Shown here: one piece after another, positions 44,283-52,797 of the stretch | Layout: every line of letters begins with the position of its first letter | Numbering within the stretch: the stretch's first letter is position 1 | Origin: Devosia sp. Leaf420 | GTDB taxonomy: Bacteria > Pseudomonadota > Alphaproteobacteria > Rhizobiales > Devosiaceae | Length of the DNA: 64,000 nt | Direction of reading: 5' to 3' | Assembly: GCF_001425445.1 (NCBI RefSeq) | Contig: NZ_LMQU01000001.1 | Coordinates: 63,221-127,220 of the forward strand | Program-made: the position numbers and the translations under genes | Notes under the pieces: generated by a model | What the model saw: the letters and a program-made list of their open reading frames with translations, nothing else | Database searches by the model: none | What the model was told of the DNA's origin: nothing

Positions 44283-45197
44283 TCAGCGCGCGTAAGCGTT
44301 GAACGGGTTGTCGTGGGTGAGCTGAGTGATCGTCGCTTCGTCGATACCTGCATCGCGCAGCGCGGGCAGCAGCCATTCGGATAGATGCGTATAGGGCCGC
44401 GGGACGCCACCGCCGGGCTGAGCGGGATCGTACCAGCCGAGGTCGTGGCTGAGGAGCAGTTGCGGGCCGAGGCCAGCCTCCAGCGCCTTCAGGATTAGCG
44501 GCAGGATTTCGTCATCATTACCGTGGCCAATATTGTCATATTCGATCCAGGCGCCTCGGGCCGCCACGGCCTTATGGAGCTCGAAATCGGGCTCGGCCTG
44601 GGTGTGGATGGAGATGAAGCGCTCGAGCGAGCCACCTTCTGCTTCGATGATGTCGAGCTGATCCATCACTACCCGACCTTTGATCGTGTGCGAGCCGATG
44701 ATGGCGCCCGTTCGTTTCGCGGCACGAGCGGCGGCGCGGAGGATGCGCTCTTCGAGCGGCGTGATGCCGTCGTCGCCAGCACTGATCTTGATCCAGGCGG
44801 CGATGACGCCAGTGTCCTCGATGCCGTCTGTCAGTTCGGCATACATCCAGGCTTCCAGTTCATCCTGACTGGCCGCAGCGACCCACGCAGGAATCCACGG
44901 CTCACGATAATTGCCGGTGGGCACGACGATGGGCATGCCGGTGGCTTTTGAGACGGCCAGATCGATATCGGCGCGTCGCCCTACCCCGCCGGTGGTGCAT
45001 TCGACGATCGCGGTGACGCCGCGCGCCTTGGCCGCTTCGATCTGGGGCGCCATCAGGGCAATGACGTCTGCGGCTTCGGCCTCGGCATATCCCGGCTGGT
45101 CCGGGGTGCGCAGATCGACGAAGACATGCTCGTGGGGCAGGATCAGCCCCAACTGGCTGCGCTCCAGCGCGCCGAGGGTCGTGTGCAATCGCGTCAA
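44283..45197 (-). CDS. Phosphotriesterase-like metal-dependent hydrolase
   Basis: A 304-residue TIM-barrel amidohydrolase. The metal ligands are HEH in LPHEHVFVDL, a Lys for carbamylation in AWIKISAGDDG, His in IIGSHTIKG and SIHTQ, and Asp in LLSHDLGW. Members are usually lactonases with side activity on phosphotriesters; the substrate here is unknown. The start is TTG (complement of 45195-45197) with GGAGG seven bases upstream, which trims 13 residues of extension. It is divergent from the sulfate transporter genes. Confidence 0.88.
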   Translation of the reverse strand: MTRLHTTLGALERSQLGLILPHEHVFVDLRTPDQPGYAEAEAADVIALMAPQIEAAKARGVTAIVECTTGGVGRRADIDLAVSKATGMPIVVPTGNYREPWIPAWVAAASQDELEAWMYAELTDGIEDTGVIAAWIKISAGDDGITPLEERILRAAARAAKRTGAIIGSHTIKGRVVMDQLDIIEAEGGSLERFISIHTQAEPDFELHKAVAARGAWIEYDNIGHGNDDEILPLILKALEAGLGPQLLLSHDLGWYDPAQPGGGVPRPYTHLSEWLLPALRDAGIDEATITQLTHDNPFNAYAR

Positions 45198-45424
45198 GGA
45201 TATTTCCTCCACTTTTGGCCTACTTTGGCTTCTCAAGCCGCAAAGGACAACCTCAAGGCGATCGAAACAATTTCGCGTTCACTGCGGCGTGAAAAGAACG
45301 GCTTTCCGCTGGTGGAGGGTGGGGTAAATTACTCATCCGATACAGGTATTTAGCGCTTTACGACGCATGAGCGGCCACCGCATCTAACGGGTCAATTGAT
45401 CTGCTTGATGGAACAGCGTCTCAA

Positions 45425-46408
45425 ATGAACAAGCTTCTCGCTTCTGCCGTTGCGGCCCTGGTGCTCGCCAGCTCGCCCGTACTGGCGCAGCCTACCGATA
45501 TTCTCAATGCCTCCTACGACATTGCGCGCGAACTGTTCGAAGCCGAGAACGCTGCTTATGCCGCGACCAGTGCAACCGTTACCGTCAACCAGTCGCATGC
45601 CGGTTCATCGGCCCAAGCCCGCGCTATTCTCGAAGGGCTGCAGGCTGATGTCGCCACCTTCAATCAGGTGACAGACATTCAAAAGCTGGTTGAAGGCGGT
45701 TATGTCAGCGACGATTGGGCGAGCGAATTCCCCAACAATGCTGCCCCCTTCTATTCCTTCCCCTCTTTCCTCGTGCGGGCCGGAAACCCCAAGGGCATCA
45801 AGGATTGGGGCGATCTCGCCGCCGAAGGCGTGCAGGTGATTTTCCCGAACCCTAAAACCTCGGGTAACGGCCGCTACACCTATCTTGCCGCCCGCGCTTG
45901 GGCGACCGAGGAATATGCGGGCGACGAAGCCAAGATCGAGGAATTTCTCACCAAGCTTTTCGCCAATGTCCCCGTCTTTGAAACAGGCGGCCGCGCGGCG
46001 ACCACCGCATTCACCGAACGTCAGCTTGGCGATGTGCTCGTGACGTTCGAAGCCGAAACGCTTGGTGTGGTGAAGCAGCTTGGCGCCGACAAGTATGAAG
46101 CCGTGGTGCCCTCGGTCAGCTTCCTCTCGGAATTCCCCGTCGCAATCGTCGATAAGGTCGTCGATGCCCGCGGTAGCCGTGATTTGGCCAAGGCCTATCT
46201 CGATTTCCTCTTCACGCCTGAAGGCCAGGAAGTCGCGGCGGCCAATTTTCATCGGCCGCAGGACGAGACTGTGGCCGCAGCCAATGCCTCGACTTTCCCT
46301 GAAGTTCGGCTCGTGACTGTCGAAGACGCGTTCGGCGGTTGGGATAAGGTGGCGAGCGAGCATTTCGCCGATGGCGGCCTCCTCGACAAGGTCTTCGTCA
46401 ATCAGTAA
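45425..46408 (+). CDS. Sulfate ABC transporter substrate-binding protein (CysP/Sbp)
   Basis: A 327-residue periplasmic binding protein with a signal peptide ending near PVLAQ. TVNQSHAGSSAQARAILEG, the ATFNQVTDIQKL block, and NPKTSGNGRYTYLAAR are typical of sulfate/thiosulfate-binding Sbp and CysP; the Ser/Gly residues that coordinate sulfate are in these parts. It comes just before cysT. It cannot be told from sequence whether sulfate or thiosulfate is preferred. A hairpin lies between it and cysT. Confidence 0.92.
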   Translation: MNKLLASAVAALVLASSPVLAQPTDILNASYDIARELFEAENAAYAATSATVTVNQSHAGSSAQARAILEGLQADVATFNQVTDIQKLVEGGYVSDDWASEFPNNAAPFYSFPSFLVRAGNPKGIKDWGDLAAEGVQVIFPNPKTSGNGRYTYLAARAWATEEYAGDEAKIEEFLTKLFANVPVFETGGRAATTAFTERQLGDVLVTFEAETLGVVKQLGADKYEAVVPSVSFLSEFPVAIVDKVVDARGSRDLAKAYLDFLFTPEGQEVAAANFHRPQDETVAAANASTFPEVRLVTVEDAFGGWDKVASEHFADGGLLDKVFVNQ

Positions 46409-46432
46409 CGCCAGCGTTACGTCATGACTTTC

Positions 46433-46463
46433 GGCGCGGCTCCGGCCGCGCCTTATTCCGTTT
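46433..46463 (+). terminator. Hairpin between binding protein and permease genes
   Basis: GGCGCGG (46433-46439) pairs with CCGCGCC (46446-46452) around 6 bases, and TTATTCCGTTTTT follows. It looks like a weak terminator or 3' stabiliser, which would give more binding protein than permease. Such elements are common in ABC transporter operons. Confidence 0.55.
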
Positions 46464-46475
46464 TTAGAGGGGCAC

Positions 46476-47312
46476 ATGGCCAAGCAACGCAGCAAACATC
46501 TGCTGCCCGGTTTCGGGCTGACCATGGGTATTTCGCTTTTCTATATCACCCTCATCATTGCGCTGCCGATCCTCGCCATGCTGCTCAAGGTTGCGGGCAT
46601 GGGGCTGCCCGAATTCTGGCGGATCGTCAGCTCCAATCGGGCGCTGGCAGCCTATCGGATAACCTTTAGCTCAGCGCTGATTGCGACTGTGATCAATGGT
46701 GTGGTCGGGCTGTTGTTGGCCTGGGTACTCACCCGCTATCGCTTTCCCGGCCGGCGCATTCTTGATGCTCTTATCGATCTGCCCTTTGCCCTGCCGACGG
46801 CGGTGGCGGGGCTCGTGCTGGTCACGCTTTTCGCCGACACCGGCTGGTATGGCCAGTTGCTTGAGCCCAATGGCATCAAGGTCAATTACACCCAGCTTGG
46901 CATTATCCTCGCGATGACTTTTACCTCGATCCCCTTCGTCGTGCGCGCGGTGCAGCCGGTGCTTGAAGAGGTCGATGCCGATTTCGAAAGTGTCGCGACG
47001 ACTTTGGGCGCATCGCGCTGGCAGGTTTTCAGCCGCATCATCTGGCCGACGATTTTGCCTGCTTTCATCGGCGGCTGCGTGCTGTCGTTTGCGCGCTCGC
47101 TGGGCGAGTTCGGCGCCGTGGTGTTCATTGCCGGCAACCTGCCGGGCCTGACTGAAATTGTGTCACTGCTGATCTTCATCCGGCTCGACGAATATAACTA
47201 CGAGGCAGCGGCGGCACTGGCATTCGTGCTGCTTGTCGTCGCGCTGGCGACGCTCATCGCCACCAATATGTTGGCCGCCTGGCAGGTGCGCTATGTCGGG
47301 AGGAAGAGCTGA
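46476..47312 (+). CDS. cysT: Sulfate ABC transporter permease CysT
   Basis: A 278-residue inner-membrane permease with six segments. The binding-protein-dependent transport motif, SLGEFGAVVFIAGN, and VIWPTILP-type EAA region (ASRWQVFSRIIWPTILPAFIGG) contact the ATPase. It is the T/U subunit by position and by its N-terminal sequence. It overlaps cysW by one base (TGATG). The CysA ATPase is not found next to it. Confidence 0.92.
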   Translation: MAKQRSKHLLPGFGLTMGISLFYITLIIALPILAMLLKVAGMGLPEFWRIVSSNRALAAYRITFSSALIATVINGVVGLLLAWVLTRYRFPGRRILDALIDLPFALPTAVAGLVLVTLFADTGWYGQLLEPNGIKVNYTQLGIILAMTFTSIPFVVRAVQPVLEEVDADFESVATTLGASRWQVFSRIIWPTILPAFIGGCVLSFARSLGEFGAVVFIAGNLPGLTEIVSLLIFIRLDEYNYEAAAALAFVLLVVALATLIATNMLAAWQVRYVGRKS

Positions 47313-48124
47313 TGGTCGGCGCCCCGCCACGGTCTGCAGGCAGCATTTTGCTGATCCTGCTGGCTTTTGTCTTCGCCGGCATCGCTTTGCTGGCGCCCCT
47401 GGCGCTGATTTTCAGCTTCGCGCTGCGCGAGGGGCTTGGTGCTTACTTTGCGGCGATCTTCGAGCCGGGAACGCTGCATGCGATCTTCCTGACGGTGGTC
47501 ACCGCCATCATTGTCGTTCCGATCAACATGTTTGTTGGCGCTGCGCTGGCTTGGCTCGTGACGCGCTTCACGTTTCGCGGGCAACAACTGCTTGTGGCCG
47601 TTATCGAATTGCCGGCGGCTATCAGCCCGATCGTTGCGGGCGTGGTGTATCTCTTCCTCTATGGCAATCAGGGGCTGCTGGGACCCATTCTGCAGCCGCT
47701 CGGCCTGCAGATCATGTTTACCCCGCTCGCCATCGTGCTTGTCAGTCTTTTCGTCACCGCGCCTTACGTTGCGCGCGAGCTGATCCCACTGATGCGGCAG
47801 CAGGGCACCGAGGATGAGGAAGCCGCGCTGTCGCTCGGCGCCAATGGCTGGCAGATGTTCTGGCATGTCACCTTGCCCAATATCCGCTGGGGTCTGGTCT
47901 ATGGTGCGGTGCTGACCAATGCGCGCGTGATGGGCGAGTTCGGGGCCGTATCGGTCGTGTCTGGTTCGATCCGCGGGCAGACGAACACCTTGCCGCTGCA
48001 GATCAATCTGCTGTTCAACGACTTCAACATTGCCGGTTCGTTTGCAGCGGCGTCAACGCTGGCGCTGATTGCTGTGGTGACACTGCTGATCAAATCTGCC
48101 CTAGAGGCCAACGTCCGGGGATAG
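47312..48124 (+). CDS. cysW: Sulfate ABC transporter permease CysW
   Basis: A 270-residue permease that pairs with CysT. The EAA-type loop is LGANGWQMFWHVTLPNIRWG, followed by RVMGEFGAVSVVSGSIRGQTNTLPL. The sequence pattern is CysW-like. The ATG overlaps the cysT stop. Next on the same strand comes folP after 155 bases, rather than cysA, so the ATPase must be encoded elsewhere or be shared. Confidence 0.92.
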   Translation: MVGAPPRSAGSILLILLAFVFAGIALLAPLALIFSFALREGLGAYFAAIFEPGTLHAIFLTVVTAIIVVPINMFVGAALAWLVTRFTFRGQQLLVAVIELPAAISPIVAGVVYLFLYGNQGLLGPILQPLGLQIMFTPLAIVLVSLFVTAPYVARELIPLMRQQGTEDEEAALSLGANGWQMFWHVTLPNIRWGLVYGAVLTNARVMGEFGAVSVVSGSIRGQTNTLPLQINLLFNDFNIAGSFAAASTLALIAVVTLLIKSALEANVRG

Positions 48125-48279
48125 TTGGAATTTTCTCCGCTTGCATGTTCGCCCCGATGTAGCCGCAGATAATCTGTGTTAATGATGCACGCGGATGTGC
48201 AGGCGGCGCCGTCCAGCAAAAGAAAAAGTCGCTTGAGCCGGCGCTCTTCCGCCCCTAGAGCGTTGGGCAGGAACATTTC

Positions 48280-49122
48280 ATGCACACCGTTCAGACCATC
48301 GACCTGCGCAATCGCGACCCACTGCTCCTCGGCGCCACGCCGCTGGTCATGGGCATTCTCAACGTGACGCCAGACAGCTTTTCTGACGGCGGGCTGCACG
48401 ACAATCTTGACCTCGCTGTTGCACATGCACGGGCGATGGTTGAGCAAGGCGCGCATATTTTGGATGTTGGCGGCGAGAGCACTCGACCCGGCTCTGAAAC
48501 CGTCGCGGTGCAGGAAGAACTCGACCGGGTGATCCCGGTGATCGATGCCATCCGCAGCGCCGGGATCACCGCGCCGATTTCGATCGATACCAACAAGCCG
48601 CTTGTTGCCGATCAGGCCATCCAGGCCGGTGCCGATATCATCAATGACGTGCTTGGCCTCCAGGGGCCGGCTGAAATGGCGGAGATCGCGGCGCTTTATG
48701 GCGTGCCGGTGATCGCCATGCACTGGGACAAGCTCTGGGACGCGCAAACCGACCCAATGCCTGCAATGCTCGACTATTTCAGGAAAACGCTCGCCGCAGC
48801 GCAGGCCAAGGGCATCAAAGACGCCCAAGTGATCCTCGATCCCGGCTTTGGCTTTACCAAGACCCTGTCGCAGAACTACCAGATTTTGCGAGAGCTTCCC
48901 AAGCTTGCCGAGGCTTTTCCAGAGCATGGCATTTTGGTGGGTACATCGCGAAAATCGATGATCGGCCGTTTGCTCGACAATTTACCCAACCAGCGGCTGG
49001 CGGGCACGGTGGCCACGACGGTGCAAGGCTATGAACGGGGCGGCCACATCTTTCGCGTGCATGATGTCGGCGCCAACCGTGATGCGCTTCGTGTGGCGCA
49101 GGCGACGCTTTACGGCCCCTGA
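48280..49122 (+). CDS. folP: Dihydropteroate synthase
   Basis: FolP condenses p-aminobenzoate with hydroxymethyldihydropterin pyrophosphate and is the target of sulfonamides. The 280-residue TIM barrel carries LNVTPDSFSDGG, DVGGESTRPGSE and DPGFGFTKTL. The catalytic loops and the C-terminal HDVGANRDALR are all present. It starts folP-folB-folK, a compact folate operon. AGGA lies before the ATG. Confidence 0.96.
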   Translation: MHTVQTIDLRNRDPLLLGATPLVMGILNVTPDSFSDGGLHDNLDLAVAHARAMVEQGAHILDVGGESTRPGSETVAVQEELDRVIPVIDAIRSAGITAPISIDTNKPLVADQAIQAGADIINDVLGLQGPAEMAEIAALYGVPVIAMHWDKLWDAQTDPMPAMLDYFRKTLAAAQAKGIKDAQVILDPGFGFTKTLSQNYQILRELPKLAEAFPEHGILVGTSRKSMIGRLLDNLPNQRLAGTVATTVQGYERGGHIFRVHDVGANRDALRVAQATLYGP

Positions 49123-49134
49123 ATAGGACTTTTC

Positions 49135-49515
49135 ATGACTCATCCATTCACCGGCGACCGTATCATTCTTCGCGACCTCGGCTTTTATGGCTATCACGGG
49201 CTCTTTGCCGAGGAAGAAAAGCTGGGGCAGCGGTTCTTCATCGATCTCGAATGCGGTGTCGATCTGACGGCGCCGGGCGAGAGCGACGCGATTGGGCACA
49301 CCGTCTCCTATGCCGATATCTATGATGTGGTGAAGGCAACGTTCGAGAAGCGGACCAAGCTGATCGAGGCGCTGGGACAGAATGTGGTTTCGGCGCTATT
49401 CGAGCGGTTTTCCGATATCAACTGGATCATCATTCGCATTCGCAAGCCCGAGGCGCCGATTGCCATGGTGCGCGGCGAGGCGGCGATTGAATTACATCGC
49501 GTGAGGCCGAACTGA
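49135..49515 (+). CDS. folB: Dihydroneopterin aldolase
   Basis: A 126-residue folate enzyme that cleaves 7,8-dihydroneopterin. GYHGLFAEEEKLGQRFFIDLE is the family start, followed by VSYADIYDVVK and KPEAPI with the catalytic Lys. The length fits a monofunctional enzyme. It starts 12 bases after folP and shares one base with folK (TGATG). Confidence 0.95.
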   Translation: MTHPFTGDRIILRDLGFYGYHGLFAEEEKLGQRFFIDLECGVDLTAPGESDAIGHTVSYADIYDVVKATFEKRTKLIEALGQNVVSALFERFSDINWIIIRIRKPEAPIAMVRGEAAIELHRVRPN

Positions 49516-49949
49516 TGGCCCTGGCCTGGCTCAGCCTTGGGGCGAATATCGGCGATCCGCGGGCGCAACTTGCAGAGGCGATCCGGCGGCTCGATGCGCA
49601 TCCGCATATTCGGGTAGTGAAGCAATCGTCGGTAATCGCAACCAAGCCTTGGGGCAAGACCGATCAACCGGACTTTGCGAACATGGCGGCGGAGATCGAG
49701 ACTGATCTTGAGCCGATTGATCTGCTGCATATCGCGCTCGATACGGAGCGGGAGATGGGCCGGGTGCGGCACGAGGTCTGGGGACCCCGCGTGATCGATA
49801 TCGACATCATTGCCTATGAGCGGATCGAGATGCAGACGGGGCGGCTTACCCTGCCCCATCCGCATGCGCATGCACGCGATTTCGTGCTGGTGCCCTTGCG
49901 CGAGATCGCGCCGGATACCGCCGATTGGATCGTCGGCCTAAGCGCGTAA
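49515..49949 (+). CDS. folK: 2-amino-4-hydroxy-6-hydroxymethyldihydropteridine pyrophosphokinase
   Basis: HPPK transfers pyrophosphate from ATP to hydroxymethyldihydropterin. The 144-residue product has LGANIGDPRAQL, the WGPRVIDIDIIAYE catalytic strand with Asp pair, and LPHPHAHARDFVLVPL. It ends the fol operon. Its last 12 bases overlap the end of the ATP12 gene on the other strand. Confidence 0.95.
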   Translation: MALAWLSLGANIGDPRAQLAEAIRRLDAHPHIRVVKQSSVIATKPWGKTDQPDFANMAAEIETDLEPIDLLHIALDTEREMGRVRHEVWGPRVIDIDIIAYERIEMQTGRLTLPHPHAHARDFVLVPLREIAPDTADWIVGLSA

Positions 49950-50717
49950 AGCCTCTACGACGGCGACGGCGGTATCGAACTCCACGCGGCGCTTGGCGCG
50001 GCGGACCATGGCTTCGTCGTCTTCGCCCCAGAGGCGGATCTGGTGGTCTTCATCGACATGGGCGGCGGTCCAGACCTGATCTGCCGTCAGAAGTTGATGC
50101 AGCAGCGCGATGGCGAGGAGGCCTGAGCCGGTGATGCCGGTGATGGAGACCAGCGCCGTCAGCGAGAGCAGTCCCTGCCCTTCGAGAGCGGCATCGAGCC
50201 GCTGAAGCGTCGAAGCGGGCTGCGGCTGGTGGATGATGCCTATGGTCGGCTGGAAGGCGACATCGAAGTGGCGCGCGAGCTTGACCAAGGCGCCATCCCA
50301 ATGGAGTTCCTGATCAGCGACCAGCTCTTCCGGCGCATCGGCGCGGTAGAGCAGCAGGTCATTGCCGGCGAACTTGCCGATCTCAGCGCGGAAGGCCGGC
50401 GCCTGTTCCTCGCCACTTTCGACGGCGGAATTGACGAGCCGCACCATGGGCATTGTGGTGGGGTCGACATATTTGGCCTGCGCCGCCCATTCGACCGCCA
50501 TGGCTTGGGCAATGGATTGGGCGGGCACGACAACCAGCAGCTTGCGACCAGGCGTACGGGTCGGCTTGCAATCAAGCGTGACGACGAAGCCGGCGTCGGT
50601 GCGGGCAACATCGACGTCCTTATAGAAGCGCTTGGGCAACTCGATCTGGTTCATGTGCTGCGCCTGGCCATAGCCAAACTCCTGATTTTTCAGGGCATCT
50701 TCGAGCTGGTCGCGCAT
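49938..50717 (-). CDS. ATP12-family F1-ATPase assembly chaperone
   Basis: A 259-residue homologue of mitochondrial ATP12, which chaperones F1 alpha subunits; the family is limited to alphaproteobacteria and mitochondria. Motifs are KRFYKDV, LDCKPTRTPGRKLLVVP, AVEWAAQ and the GLLSLTALVSITGITGSGLLAIAL helices. The tail LWGEDDEA and RRVEFD is also typical. The gene is followed leftward by the end of folK and preceded by the HAD phosphatase, 2 bases away. Confidence 0.92.
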   Translation of the reverse strand: MRDQLEDALKNQEFGYGQAQHMNQIELPKRFYKDVDVARTDAGFVVTLDCKPTRTPGRKLLVVVPAQSIAQAMAVEWAAQAKYVDPTTMPMVRLVNSAVESGEEQAPAFRAEIGKFAGNDLLLYRADAPEELVADQELHWDGALVKLARHFDVAFQPTIGIIHQPQPASTLQRLDAALEGQGLLSLTALVSITGITGSGLLAIALLHQLLTADQVWTAAHVDEDHQIRLWGEDDEAMVRRAKRRVEFDTAVAVVEALRA

Positions 50718-50719
50718 GT

Positions 50720-51382
50720 TCAGTCCAATACGTGTTTGATCGCCGCGGGCAGATCGGCGTAGCTATCGACGAGAATATCGGCGCCGGCGGCCAGCAACTC
50801 GTCGTTGTCGTGATGGCCCCAGGTGACGCCGATGGCCTTGGTGCCGGCGGCCTTGCCCATTTCGATATCGTAGGTCGTGTCGCCGATGATGACCGTGTCG
50901 GCTTTGTCGGCGCCGGTTTCGGCCATGGCGCGCAGCATCATGCCGGGATGTGGCTTGGATGGGTTGTGATCGGGCGTCTGCAAGGTCACGAAATGATCGG
51001 CGATGCCGTGTAGTTGGGTCAGCCGGTGAACGCCATTGAGGCCCTTGCCGGTGGCGATACCGAGGAGAGCCTCGGGCCAATCCTTAAGGAGATCAAGCGC
51101 TTCGCGGGCGCCGGGGAAGAGACCCTCACGGCCTTCGGCTTGGACGAGCGAGGCGCGATAGTGCTTGCGATAATCCTCGGCCATCTGCTCGGCCTGGGGA
51201 GTCACATCGGTGCCGAGGAGACGCGCGATGGCGACCGGCAGCGATAGGCCGATGACGCGGCGCGACTGGGCCGGGCTTGGTGGGGGAAGCCCGGCAGTCT
51301 CGAAGGTGGTCGTCATATGTTCGACGATCAGGGCTTCGGTGTCGATCAGCGTCCCGTCCATGTCGAACATAATCAGCTTCAT
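50720..51382 (-). CDS. HAD-superfamily hydrolase (phosphoglycolate phosphatase-like)
   Basis: A 220-residue HAD subfamily IA phosphatase. Motif I is FDMDGTLIDTEA, motif II is in GIATGKGLNGVHRL, and motif III/IV is KPHPGMMLRAM with VIIGDTTYDIEMGKAAG. The cap is helical. The substrate is unknown. It overlaps rluC by four bases (ATGA) and lies 2 bases before the ATP12 gene, within the fluC-rluC-HAD-ATP12 leftward run. Confidence 0.9.
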   Translation of the reverse strand: MKLIMFDMDGTLIDTEALIVEHMTTTFETAGLPPPSPAQSRRVIGLSLPVAIARLLGTDVTPQAEQMAEDYRKHYRASLVQAEGREGLFPGAREALDLLKDWPEALLGIATGKGLNGVHRLTQLHGIADHFVTLQTPDHNPSKPHPGMMLRAMAETGADKADTVIIGDTTYDIEMGKAAGTKAIGVTWGHHDNDELLAAGADILVDSYADLPAAIKHVLD

Positions 51383-52368
51383 GCATTGTCCTCAGGATCG
51401 GTATCCTGCACGTCGAAGCGTTCGGCATCAAAGCCAAGGGCATCCCAGCTTTCACGCATATGCCGCGGCAAAGGCGCTGAAATATCTAGCCTTTTGCCAT
51501 TGCGGAGCGGGAGAGCGATGCGGCGGGCGTGAAGATGCAGCCCCTCGCCGAGGCCGGGCGCCGGCATCCAGTTTTCGATGTTGAAGTAGCGCGGATCGCC
51601 GATGATCGGCGTGCCAAGCTGGGCCATGTGAACGCGGAGCTGGTGGGTGCGGCCGGTGACGGGCTTGAGTGTAACCCAGGCAAAGCGGCGGCTGGCGGTG
51701 TCGGTGGTCGAATAGTAGCTCGAGGAGTGGACGGCGCCGGGCGCGCCATTCTTGACTACGACCATCTGCTCACCGTCTTCGGTGACGCGCTTGGCGATGA
51801 AGCAGGAGATTTCGCCTTGGCGCGGCGTCGGGTTGCCGGCGACCAGGGCCCAATAAATCTTGCGGGCCGAACGCGACATGAAGACCTTGCCGAAATGCGT
51901 GGCTGCAGCGGCGGTCTTGGCGACGACGAGGCAGCCGGAGGTGTCGCGGTCGAGGCGATGAACGAGGCGCGGTGGTTCGCCGAGCTTGTTGGGCAGGCTT
52001 TTCAGGAGGCCATCGAGGTGGCGCGTGGTGCCGCTGCCGCCCTGCACGGCCAGGCCATGGGGCTTGTTGAAGACGTAGAGGTCATCATCCTCATAGAGGA
52101 TTATGTCTTTGACATATCTCGCATCTTCCTGGTTGACCTTAACCGGACGGACCGTACCGGGATCATCAACCGGTGGAATGCGGACGACCTGGCCCTCGGC
52201 GAGGCGCGTGCTGGTTTCGGCCTTGGCCTTATCGACCTTGACCTCGCCGTTGCGGATCAGCTTTTGCAGGCGGCCAAAACCAACCTGGGGGAAATGCCGG
52301 GCAAACCAGCGGTCGAGACGCATGCCGTCTTCGTCTGCCGTGACTTCCCGATGTTGAACGCCACTCAT
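51379..52368 (-). CDS. rluC: RluC/RluD-type pseudouridine synthase
   Basis: A 329-residue enzyme that isomerises uridines in 23S rRNA. An S4 RNA-binding domain (MRLDRWFARHFPQVGFGRLQKLIRNGEV) precedes the catalytic domain with Asp in LVHRLDRDTSGCLVVAKT, the HQLRVHMAQLGTPIIGDPRY motif and LHLHARRIAL near the end. The start is the ATG that overlaps the fluC stop (ATGA); 99 codons upstream were dropped. The RluC name is likely, though RluD-like activity cannot be excluded. Confidence 0.92.
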   Translation of the reverse strand: MSGVQHREVTADEDGMRLDRWFARHFPQVGFGRLQKLIRNGEVKVDKAKAETSTRLAEGQVVRIPPVDDPGTVRPVKVNQEDARYVKDIILYEDDDLYVFNKPHGLAVQGGSGTTRHLDGLLKSLPNKLGEPPRLVHRLDRDTSGCLVVAKTAAAATHFGKVFMSRSARKIYWALVAGNPTPRQGEISCFIAKRVTEDGEQMVVVKNGAPGAVHSSSYYSTTDTASRRFAWVTLKPVTGRTHQLRVHMAQLGTPIIGDPRYFNIENWMPAPGLGEGLHLHARRIALPLRNGKRLDISAPLPRHMRESWDALGFDAERFDVQDTDPEDNA

Positions 52369-52748
52369 GCGGGGCCGCCTCTCGTTATCAGAAGGCCGAG
52401 ATATAGGCCTATGAGGCAAACTACAACCGACAAGGCGACATAGAGCCCAGCTTGCAGCCATGCGCCGCGCTCGAAGAGGGTTATGGTATCGAGAGAGAAG
52501 GAGGAAAAGGTGGTGAAACCACCGAGAATGCCGACGGCGACGAAGAGCCGGGCTTCCTCCTGATTGGGCGGCAGAAAACGGGCCATAAGGCCAACAAAGA
52601 CGCCCATGGCGATCGAGCCGATGATGTTGATCAAGAGCGTCGCCAGCGGAAAGCCCATTGGCCAAAGGCGGCCGATCAACCCGGCTAGACCGTATCGGGC
52701 CATGGCGCCGAGGGCGCCGCCAGCGCCGACGAGGAGGAAGCCGTTCAT
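52365..52748 (-). CDS. fluC: Fluoride ion channel Fluc/CrcB
   Basis: A 127-residue four-helix protein that exports fluoride as a dimer. GGALGAMARYGL is the N-terminal motif, NIIGSIAMG and GGFTTFSSFS (pore Phe residues) follow. The start MNGFLLVGAG is the second ATG of the open frame. It lies 49 bases from rarA and overlaps rluC by four bases. No fluoride riboswitch is visible in the short gap upstream. Confidence 0.93.
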   Translation of the reverse strand: MNGFLLVGAGGALGAMARYGLAGLIGRLWPMGFPLATLLINIIGSIAMGVFVGLMARFLPPNQEEARLFVAVGILGGFTTFSSFSLDTITLFERGAWLQAGLYVALSVVVCLIGLYLGLLITRGGPA

Positions 52749-52797
52749 GGCTGGTCCGATCTGGCGCAAGAATAGCACTGGAACTGTCGCACGGGGA

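Noticed and set aside
45198..45424. SAM or sulfur-related riboswitch before the sulfate-binding protein gene
   Set aside because: No core of a known class could be recognised in the 227 bases.
52749..52797. Fluoride riboswitch before fluC
   Set aside because: Only 48 bases separate it from rarA and no matching fold is visible.
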